DNA of 61,975 bases from an uncultured Lachnospiraceae bacterium. GTDB lineage: Bacteria > Bacillota > Clostridia > Lachnospirales > Lachnospiraceae. The translations under genes were made by a program, and so were the position numbers. The stretch is from the NCBI GenBank assembly GCA_910577175.1, contig CAJTLU010000006.1, positions 122,165 through 184,139 on the forward strand, read 5' to 3'. Shown piece after piece: positions 34,372 through 41,889 of this stretch. The notes beneath the pieces are model-generated. The model had not been told where the DNA came from, made no database searches, and saw only the letters and a program-made list of their open reading frames with translations. Every line of letters begins with the position of its first letter. Position 1 is the stretch's first letter.

Positions 34372-34517
34372 TTTACAAAAGGGAATACGATTGTCCTATT
34401 TTTGCATTTGTCCGAAGGACCGCGTTTCTGGCGCATGCAAAAATAAGACAATTGTATTCCCTTTGCAATAGAAGATGCTTCTCTGCAAGCCGGGGCTGCG
34501 CTTCGTGCGACAGCCCC
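34372..34517. repeat. Dispersed inverted-repeat element, copy F with flanking hairpin
   Basis: A near-perfect 30-base inverted repeat (AAAGGGAATACGATTGTCCT... facing its complement at 34432-34461) encloses TTGTCCGAAGGACCGCG. It is followed by a hairpin GGGGCTG...CAGCCCC (34492-34517), the same pair of parts as at copy A but inverted. The hairpin lies 40 bases past the fliS stop and could act as its terminator. Confidence 0.75.
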
Positions 34518-34557
34518 TTAAGGGAACAACATTTCCCCTGGCAGCATAGAGCAGCTT

Positions 34558-35037
34558 TTATGCCGTAAATCCTCTCTTTGCTTCGTTTACATTTACATAT
34601 ATTTCGTTTAACTTGCCACGACCATAGGTCAGCCCCGCATATACCTGCTGGGTGTTCTTCATTACCGGGCCGCTGCTGTCTTCTTCGCTTACCTTTTTAT
34701 AGCCGTCAAGAAGCTTTTCGATAACTTCTGCCACATTTGCCAGACGCTCTGGCTGCTTATGCAGCCTTGCGGCGGTCAGTTCGCGGTTTGCAAAAATGTA
34801 AAGGCTCATCAGATGATAGGAAAGTCCGACCTGATAGTCAAGGGATGCCATCAGTTCACTGATAAAGCGTCCTGCATGGACAAGCTCTTTTTCGTATACC
34901 GCCAAGTCTTCTGCCGCAAAGGCCTCCTTTGCTGACTCAAGGTCACTCAGGATAATTTCGTACATAATCACAATCAGCTCACTGCGGGATGCCTGTGTTA
35001 CCCGCATACTGAACTCCTGTATTAATTCCTTTTTCAT
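34558..35037 (-). CDS. fliS: Flagellin chaperone FliS
   Basis: 159 residues, slightly longer than the usual ~125 because of a C-terminal extension after the helical core. Core features: MKKELIQEFSMRVTQASRSELIVIMYEI, GRFISELMASLDYQVGLSYHLMSLYIFANREL. It binds the flagellin C-terminus in the cytoplasm and prevents early polymerisation. It lies 42 bases after the flagellin gene, co-transcribed. Confidence 0.95.
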   Translation of the reverse strand: MKKELIQEFSMRVTQASRSELIVIMYEIILSDLESAKEAFAAEDLAVYEKELVHAGRFISELMASLDYQVGLSYHLMSLYIFANRELTAARLHKQPERLANVAEVIEKLLDGYKKVSEEDSSGPVMKNTQQVYAGLTYGRGKLNEIYVNVNEAKRGFTA

Positions 35038-35079
35038 ATTATGCCTCCATTTTTAACCTGTCTTTTCCGCCTGGTTTTA

Positions 35080-36501
35080 TCAGCTCTGCAGCAACGATAA
35101 AATATTCTGCGGACGCTCGTTTGCTTGGGCAAGCATCGCGTTACCCGACTGGGACAGCACCTGCTGCTGTGTATAGGTTACCATTTCCTTCGCCATATCC
35201 ACATCCTCGATACGGGAAAGTGCTTCCGTCAGGTTCTCTGCGGAAACATTCAGACTGTTAATACAATGCTCCAGACGATTCTGATATGCGCCGAGCTTTG
35301 CGCGGATAGAAGAAATCTCATTCACCGCGTTCTCAAATATCGTAATTGCTCTCTGCGCAGATTCCTGTGTATTTACATTGACAACCTCTGTTCCGAGCGT
35401 ATCGGTATTTACTTTCGGGATACGCACCTCCATCGTCTGTCCCTCGTTTGCACCAATCTGCAAATCCATAGGTCCCGCCTTTAACACGGTAACGGTTGCT
35501 GAAGCAGTTCCCTCTACCTTAAACTTCATCTTAAAATCATTTACGTCCGTCACGGTGACATAGTCGCCATCGATGGAAACGGTCGCCGTCGGCTTAAACC
35601 CTGTAGTATAATCTAACTCTACTACCGCGTCTACCCCTTGTGCCTTCATACCGGAGGTAATTCCGAGCGCAGCGGCAAGCGTTGCATCCGTGCAATAAAT
35701 TTCAATCTCTGCATCGTCACCCTTATCAACGCTTTCAAACCGGAAGCCTTCGGCGTCTGCCAGCGTACTTACCTGCATATCGCCTCCTGCATCCGCTGCT
35801 ACCGGCGCAATCTCGATATCTACGGCAGAGCCTGCATTACGCATTTTTTCATAAATATCGTTTAACGTATCTGTTGCCTCGATTTCGATTTCCTTATCAT
35901 TGATGGAAATCTTTCCGGTACAGCCAAGTGCTGCGGTTTTGCTTGTAGTCGCCGGCATCTGGGTTTCTATTTTTGCCGACTCCGGCGCTGTCGTAACCGT
36001 AAGCTTATATTCCGTAATTTCTACTGCATCCGATAAGGAAAGCAGCTGAATCTGTTCATTGTCCGAATAAGACCGACGGTCTACCGTGCCGTTTAACAAC
36101 TTCTTAGTATTAAATTCTGTCGTATCGGAAATACGGTTGATTTCTTCATTCAACTGGTCGATTTCGTCCTGGATTGCCTTCCGGTCATCGTCTGTATTAA
36201 CGCCGTTCGCTGCCTGTACAGAAAGCTCTCTCATACGCTGCAGCATTGCTTCTACTTCCTCTAACGCTCCCTCCGCAGTCTGAATTACCGAAATACCGTC
36301 TGCGGCGTTCCGGGAAGCCTGCTCCAGACCTGCAATCTGTGTCTTCATCTTTTCGGAAATTGCAAGTCCTGCCGCATCATCTGCCGCACGGTTAATGCGG
36401 AAGCCGGAGGAAAGACGCTCCAAACTCGTATCCAGTCTGTTATTTGTCTTTCCAAGAATATTACACGCCTTTAACGCTGAAATGTTGTGGTTGATTCTCA
36501 T
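35080..36501 (-). CDS. fliC: Flagellin
   Basis: 473 residues. The N-terminal D0/D1 region (MRINHNISALKACNILGKTN, LSSGFRINRAADDAAGLAISEKM) and the C-terminal D1/D0 region (RIEDVDMAKEMVTYTQQQVLSQSGNAMLAQAN, ILSLLQS) are standard. The middle (~150-380) is a variable surface domain with two repeated beta-rich units (ITEYKLTVT..., VDIEIAP...). Exported by the flagellar machine with FliS as chaperone. AAAGGAACAGG precedes the ATG. It follows the DUF6240-like gene closely. Confidence 0.98.
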   Translation of the reverse strand: MRINHNISALKACNILGKTNNRLDTSLERLSSGFRINRAADDAAGLAISEKMKTQIAGLEQASRNAADGISVIQTAEGALEEVEAMLQRMRELSVQAANGVNTDDDRKAIQDEIDQLNEEINRISDTTEFNTKKLLNGTVDRRSYSDNEQIQLLSLSDAVEITEYKLTVTTAPESAKIETQMPATTSKTAALGCTGKISINDKEIEIEATDTLNDIYEKMRNAGSAVDIEIAPVAADAGGDMQVSTLADAEGFRFESVDKGDDAEIEIYCTDATLAAALGITSGMKAQGVDAVVELDYTTGFKPTATVSIDGDYVTVTDVNDFKMKFKVEGTASATVTVLKAGPMDLQIGANEGQTMEVRIPKVNTDTLGTEVVNVNTQESAQRAITIFENAVNEISSIRAKLGAYQNRLEHCINSLNVSAENLTEALSRIEDVDMAKEMVTYTQQQVLSQSGNAMLAQANERPQNILSLLQS

Positions 36502-36552
36502 ACTGTCACCTGTTCCTTTCCAAGGTCACAAACGCAGGTCTGCCGCGTTCTG

Positions 36553-39500
36553 CTATGCCTTCTCGATTTCCATAATATGAACAAATACCGCTTTCGATGC
36601 TGCCAGAAGCTGTGCCGTATCCGGCTTTTCGCCCGACTGCGGTTCGGTGACATCTCCTTCCGTGTCAATGCCTGGGATCCGGTTCACCGCATACTCCTCC
36701 GACCTTGTGCCGTTACCGCAGTATACCAATGCATCCGATACCCCTAAATCCAATAACCGTTCTGTCAGCTCCCGTTTACTGTGTTCAATCAGTCCGGTTC
36801 CTTCCCGGGAATCACTGCTGACAAAACAGAAAATCCGATTGTCTTCCATATGTATATCCGCCTGGACAGTTCCAAGCTTTACCAACGGAATCTTTACCGA
36901 TGCTCTTCCACCCTCTTCTGCCTGACCTTCCGTTTGTAATGTTACCCGCATGCTCTTTAAGCCTTCGGCGGTTTCTATCGGAAAATCAAAGCATTCCTTT
37001 CCTGCGCATTCCCCACGCAGCTTTACTCCCATCTTAATCCGTTTCAGCGCCTTCAAATCAACCGCAGCCGGTTCTCCTGCGCACATATCGTCCTCTAAGT
37101 TACGCACGGCCTTTTTCAGATTACGGTAGAACCCTCCGGCAACGCGTACGTCGAACAGACTCTCGGTACTATCCGCACCGCCTGCCGAAAGCAGCGCATC
37201 CGCTTCGCTCTCCGTCTCTTTCTCCGTCTGCTTCCCATACTGCTTCAACAGACTGCCGAGCCTTCCGTACATCTCTCCGGTTCCTGCCAGGAATTCCTTT
37301 GCCGCCTCCACATTATTAGAGGTAACTACAAGACCAAGTCCCTTTAAAAACTCCGGAGCCTGTGCTGCGCTTTCCGCATTCGTACGGAGCTCCTGTACTG
37401 CCTGCGCCGTTTCTTCCTCCGTGCGGGCAGTCCCTTCTTTATAAAACTCATAACCGTCGCTAACCGATATATCGGCAATTTTCCCCGGAATCTTAATACC
37501 GGAAAGAATTTGTGCATCGATTTTTGAACTGTTCGGAAGCATCTCCCGTACCCGGCTTACATTTTCATCTGCCGTTACATTGATGCCGCCCATTTTTGCC
37601 GTCCGCATCGCCGAAAGAAGATTTCCAAGCGTTAATTCCCTTCCGCTCTCCATAACGACACCGATTGCAGCGCCGTCCGTTTTCTCCAGCTGGTTAAACA
37701 GACGGAACATTCCGATATAGGCGGAACGCTCCTCCGGAGTGACTCCCGCATTCTTTTCTACCTTAAAGAGATACCTTGCAAACTTCTCCGTATCATTTTC
37801 AAGACCGTCCTCCATGCGGATTTCGGCAACCCTGCGCGCCAGAGCATCTACGGTCTCTGTAAGCGGGTTAATTCCCTCTCTGATTAAGCGTAACGCCGCT
37901 GCCGGATGCATTCCCTCTACTAATTCAGTCACCTTACGGTCATATTCCTTCACGGCCGCAATGTTCGCTTCGTTCAATTCAATCGAATTATACGCCAAAA
38001 TCCGCACCGCACGCAGATTCTCCGGCGATACCTCCATTCCCATGGAAGTAAGCAGCTGCGCATTTCCCGAAAAGGCGTTATTAATGGAATCGCCGTATAT
38101 CGACTGCGGTCTTGTTCCAAGCATATCATAGGCTTCTCCGGCACGCTGCATCTTTGCACTCAGATTACTTCCGGCAGCAGAAAGTGCCTCCAACGTCACA
38201 TCGCTGCGGTTTTCAAAGGTAATACCCAGCGTATAGCTCGGAGACTTGGACAGGCTGTCCAGATTCTGCATCGTCTGGCGGAACATCTCTTCCATCGAGC
38301 GGTTTCCGGAAACTCCGGCATTGTCCGTATAGTAACGGTAATAATTATTTTCCAGAATACGCAGACCATCTACTACCTTTGCAAGACCTGAGGTATCAAT
38401 CCGGATTCCCTGCCGCTCCAGACGGTAGGCGGACTCTGTTGTCATTTTCAGACGGATTTCTTCCAGTCTTCTTTTCGCCCGCACCACACTGATGTCGAAG
38501 TCCATGGAAAAGCCGGAAACTTCCTTCAATACCGCCTGCTCTAACGTATTCGGCTGTGCATTACTCTTTATCTCATCTTCGGCAAAAGCGAGGTCATTAA
38601 AGGTAACGTCTTCCCTTGCCGCCTGCTGCATTGCCCGCCCTAATACGGCTTCCTCCGGAACCTCCTGGCCTGGCTGCAGCTCTTGTACCTTCTGGGCCGC
38701 TTTTTTAACATAAGCACGCTCTACCGTCTCCGGTGCAAAGCCCTGCATACGCTCTACACGTTCGCCTACCTCGGTTTTCGTAAGAACGGTAAGACTTGCC
38801 TGGATTGCCTGTCTGCCTTCCTGCAGCGCTCCTGCTGCCAGCTCTGCCACTTCCTCCGGTGTACGCTTTTTTACATCGTTTAACAGCCGCATCTGCACCA
38901 GATTTTCTCCCGTAATCGGAAGACCATGCTCCGTAAGCCATCTGGCGTTCGAAATATTTTCCTTTGTAATCGGCAGTCCGGCATTGACGCACACCTGATT
39001 TGCTGATTTGGTCAGGCGCTCCCATACCTTTTCTGATACCGGCGTCGATTTTACGTTTCCTGCGCTGTATTGCGCCAGATATACATTTTCAATCGTCGGC
39101 TCCTTTTCAAACTTAATCATATAATACTGCACCGACTCAGACATCTCTGATACTTTTCCTGCAAACTCCACCGCCTGATATACCTTATTTACAGTCGCTT
39201 CCGTAACCGGAACCCCTGCCGCTAACAGCTTCTCCGCAATATATTCTGCTGCCGGATTTCCTTTTAACGCTTTTTTTGCAATTGCAATCACTGCTTCACG
39301 CTTTTCAACCAGCTTCATTTTCTGGCTTTCCAGATTTGCTGCCTTTAACTCCCGTCCCAGACGGATATGCTCGATGGCTCTGGCAAGCTGCTCTGCTGTC
39401 AGCTCCTCTACCGTAATCCCTTCCGCACAAAGCGCCTCATAATCCTCCTCTGTCAGCTGTCCTACGGTATCTTCTAAGGTCTTTTCCTCCTCCTGTGAGG

Positions 39501-39735
39501 TCTGTTCCTCTTCCTCCGGACGGGTTTTGCTTACATCGCCATAGCAGATTTCCTCCTCCACACTGCCGACAGCTCCTTCTGATACACTTACCGTTATATT
39601 GGTCTTACCGCCTTCCTTGGCGGTCTGTGCTGCAAAAACTGCGGAAGCATTCTTCCCCGCAGCCGTGGCGGAGTGTTGTACTTCACCAGCCTTCTCCGGT
39701 TTTCTGTCGCCATATAAGGTATGGATTCCATTCAT
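36553..39735 (-). CDS. Large DUF6240-like flagellar-locus protein with FliK-like C-terminus
   Basis: 1060 residues, no signal peptide. The N-terminal ~90 are acidic and low in order. The middle consists of helical repeats with the phrase AGVPVTEATVNKVYQA, GLPITKENISNARWL, GLPITGENLVQMRLL and MEVSPENLRAVRIL, spaced 40 or more residues apart. The last ~160 residues (VKIPLVKLGTVQADIHMEDNRIFCFVSSDS, then LTERLLDLGVSDALVYC) resemble the flagellar hook-length control (Flg_hook) domain of FliK. GGAGG precedes the ATG. It sits directly upstream of flagellin. A hook/filament assembly or secretion role is inferred from context. Confidence 0.8.
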   Translation of the reverse strand: MNGIHTLYGDRKPEKAGEVQHSATAAGKNASAVFAAQTAKEGGKTNITVSVSEGAVGSVEEEICYGDVSKTRPEEEEQTSQEEEKTLEDTVGQLTEEDYEALCAEGITVEELTAEQLARAIEHIRLGRELKAANLESQKMKLVEKREAVIAIAKKALKGNPAAEYIAEKLLAAGVPVTEATVNKVYQAVEFAGKVSEMSESVQYYMIKFEKEPTIENVYLAQYSAGNVKSTPVSEKVWERLTKSANQVCVNAGLPITKENISNARWLTEHGLPITGENLVQMRLLNDVKKRTPEEVAELAAGALQEGRQAIQASLTVLTKTEVGERVERMQGFAPETVERAYVKKAAQKVQELQPGQEVPEEAVLGRAMQQAAREDVTFNDLAFAEDEIKSNAQPNTLEQAVLKEVSGFSMDFDISVVRAKRRLEEIRLKMTTESAYRLERQGIRIDTSGLAKVVDGLRILENNYYRYYTDNAGVSGNRSMEEMFRQTMQNLDSLSKSPSYTLGITFENRSDVTLEALSAAGSNLSAKMQRAGEAYDMLGTRPQSIYGDSINNAFSGNAQLLTSMGMEVSPENLRAVRILAYNSIELNEANIAAVKEYDRKVTELVEGMHPAAALRLIREGINPLTETVDALARRVAEIRMEDGLENDTEKFARYLFKVEKNAGVTPEERSAYIGMFRLFNQLEKTDGAAIGVVMESGRELTLGNLLSAMRTAKMGGINVTADENVSRVREMLPNSSKIDAQILSGIKIPGKIADISVSDGYEFYKEGTARTEEETAQAVQELRTNAESAAQAPEFLKGLGLVVTSNNVEAAKEFLAGTGEMYGRLGSLLKQYGKQTEKETESEADALLSAGGADSTESLFDVRVAGGFYRNLKKAVRNLEDDMCAGEPAAVDLKALKRIKMGVKLRGECAGKECFDFPIETAEGLKSMRVTLQTEGQAEEGGRASVKIPLVKLGTVQADIHMEDNRIFCFVSSDSREGTGLIEHSKRELTERLLDLGVSDALVYCGNGTRSEEYAVNRIPGIDTEGDVTEPQSGEKPDTAQLLAASKAVFVHIMEIEKA

Positions 39736-39774
39736 ACAAACGCCTCCTCCAAGATTCCGTTTTTCTCTTTCTTA

Positions 39775-39804
39775 TTATTTCGGTCTTTCCGGCAAAAATC
39801 TTTA
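39775..39804 (-). promoter_or_regulatory. Possible sigma-28 (flagellar) promoter
   Basis: Minus strand TAAAGATT (39797-39804) and ACCGAAATAA (39775-39784), about 12 bases apart, resemble TAAAGTTT-N11-GCCGATAA. It lies 40 bases before the DUF6240-like gene and could drive the flagellin operon. The -10 match is imperfect. Confidence 0.4.
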
Positions 39805-39862
39805 TACATTCCAGCGCTTTCCTCTGAATAGATTTATAGAAAGCCTTTTATAAGGAGCTGTC

Positions 39863-41716
39863 ATGTCCTCTCTTTTGCATAAATTCCGCTCTTATTTTCT
39901 TTTCCTTGCTGTTTCGCTTTGCCTGCTTTCCGGCTGTTCCTCCGCCGGTAAAGCACCCTCTCCTGTTCCCGGCCCGTCCGCATCCGGCGTTCCGGAATCT
40001 TCTGTTACACCGGATGCAGCAAAGGACTCCTTTTCTTCTTTTTTGAACCAGCTCTTCCGGCAGTATGCTGCTGCCGACAGCCTGTCACTGCATTACACCA
40101 TAAGCAATCCTGAGGCAATGCAGATTACAAAGCCCCCGGTAACGCTGGGACACTTTTCCGTAAAGGAACTGAAAGCTTCCGCTGCCGCTGCAAAAAAAAG
40201 CCTGGAGCTTCTCCATTCCTTTTCCCGTGCCTCGCTGGATGCTTCTGAGCAGCTGACTTATGATTTATTGGAATACTCCCTGGAATCCTCGGTTCTGCCG
40301 GAAGGTACGGAGCTTTACGATACCCCGCTTGGTCCTGTTACGGGGTTACAGAGCCAGCTTCCTATCCTGCTTGCAGAATACCGCTTTTCTTCTCCTGCCG
40401 ATGTAGAAGACTATTTTTTACTACTCGCAGACCTTCCGAATTATTTTTCCGAACTCTGCGCGTTTGAGCGGGAGCGCTCTGCCGCCGGAACACAGTCCTG
40501 CGCCGAGGTGCTCTCCCGCATTGTCCTGCAGTGTAAGGCCTTTGTGGAAAATCCGGAGGACAATTTCCTGATTGCCGGATTCCGTGACCGTCTTGCGGCG
40601 CTGCCTGACCTAACTGCCGCGCAGACTGCTGAACTTTGTATCCGCAACCAAAAGCTTATTTTTACGAAAGTGATTCCTGCCTATGAACTTTTGATTGAAA
40701 CCTTAGAGGAGCTTTCCGACCCTGCCATCCCGCCAAAGGGCCTCTGCGCCCTGCCGGACGGAGCCGCATACTACGAGCATCTGGTCCGCAGTAATACCGG
40801 TTCGGGCCGGAGCGTTGAAGAATTGGAAGAAATGTTAGAGACTGCCCTTTTTGACAGCCTGCTCACTATTGTCACATTTTCTGAGGATAAAGCCCTGCGT
40901 GCGGAATGGGAAAGCTACCAGAGAAGCGGGCTTTCCGCGCTTCAAGATACCACTTCACAGACGGGCGCTATGGATAAGACTGCGGATACGGATTCCTCCG
41001 CCGCACTTCTCTCCTCTTTAAAGGAACAGATTCAGGCGGATTTTCCGTCTCCGGTAAAAAGTGCCTGTCGCGTAGAAACCGTCCACCCATCTCTGGAAGA
41101 TTTTCTCAGTCCGGCGCTTTATCTCGTTCCACCGCTTGACGGCTATACGGAAAATGTAATTTACATCAATCAGGCAAAATGCTCCCCGGAAGAGCTTTTT
41201 TCCACGCTTGCCCACGAGGGCTATCCGGGTCATCTTTATCAGAATACTTATTTTGCGGCGTCTGCACCGCACCCTGTCCGTATGCTTTTGAATTTTACCG
41301 GGTACGATGAGGGCTGGGCAACCTATGCGGAAGCCTTTGCCTATCGTTACGCCGATTGCTCCGATAAGTTACGCCAGCTTCTGGTCGCAGAACAGATTGC
41401 AGGTCTCTGCCTTTACAGTCTCTCCGACATCCGTATCCACTACCGTGGGGAAGACATGGAACGTATTCTTTCCTTCCTGCAGGATTATGGTCTCACAAAA
41501 GAGGGAGCTACAGAGCTCTACTATGCACAGCTGGCAGAGCCGGCAATTTACCTCCCGTATTCCGTCGGCTATCTGGAATTTTCCGATTTGCTGAAAACTT
41601 ATCTGTCACTGAAAGGAAACGATGCCCCGCTCCTTGCGTTCCACACATTCCTTCTGGAAACGGGTCCCGCGCCGTTCCCGGTACTAAAGGAGCGTCTGCT
41701 GACAACGTTCCAGTAA
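39863..41716 (+). CDS. DUF885 family lipoprotein, likely metallopeptidase
   Basis: 617 residues. Signal peptide FLFLAVSLCLLSGC with lipobox LLSGC, then a Ser/Pro-rich linker. The zinc site HEGYPGHLYQNTYF (residue ~452) fits the DUF885 HExxPGH motif, a gluzincin-like fold that includes some collagenase-like proteins. A second conserved stretch is GYDEGWATYAEAFAYRY (glutamate ligand candidate), and the family end VGYLEFSDLLK is present. Lipid-anchored outside the cell, so probably acts on peptides. The ATG has AAGGAG upstream. It is transcribed away from the flagellar operon and ends at a bidirectional terminator. Confidence 0.92.
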   Translation: MSSLLHKFRSYFLFLAVSLCLLSGCSSAGKAPSPVPGPSASGVPESSVTPDAAKDSFSSFLNQLFRQYAAADSLSLHYTISNPEAMQITKPPVTLGHFSVKELKASAAAAKKSLELLHSFSRASLDASEQLTYDLLEYSLESSVLPEGTELYDTPLGPVTGLQSQLPILLAEYRFSSPADVEDYFLLLADLPNYFSELCAFERERSAAGTQSCAEVLSRIVLQCKAFVENPEDNFLIAGFRDRLAALPDLTAAQTAELCIRNQKLIFTKVIPAYELLIETLEELSDPAIPPKGLCALPDGAAYYEHLVRSNTGSGRSVEELEEMLETALFDSLLTIVTFSEDKALRAEWESYQRSGLSALQDTTSQTGAMDKTADTDSSAALLSSLKEQIQADFPSPVKSACRVETVHPSLEDFLSPALYLVPPLDGYTENVIYINQAKCSPEELFSTLAHEGYPGHLYQNTYFAASAPHPVRMLLNFTGYDEGWATYAEAFAYRYADCSDKLRQLLVAEQIAGLCLYSLSDIRIHYRGEDMERILSFLQDYGLTKEGATELYYAQLAEPAIYLPYSVGYLEFSDLLKTYLSLKGNDAPLLAFHTFLLETGPAPFPVLKERLLTTFQ

Positions 41717-41768
41717 CCGCATATTCCATCGGAGAAATCCGTCCTACAGATTGCGGATGAACTTAAAG

Positions 41769-41837
41769 AGACAAAAACAGACTCCCCTCCGGGCGGCGGA
41801 TATCTCCTGCCTGCCCAAAAGGGGGGTCTGTTTTGTT
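41769..41837. terminator. Bidirectional terminator
   Basis: AAACAGACTCCCCT... pairs with ...AGGGGGGTCTGTTTTGTT around a long loop. It serves the DUF885 gene (plus) and the 991-residue surface protein gene (minus), which converge here. Confidence 0.75.
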
Positions 41838-41889
41838 ACTTTATCCTATTGACAGCTGTCTTATTTCACTGCTGCCCGTACTTCTCTCA

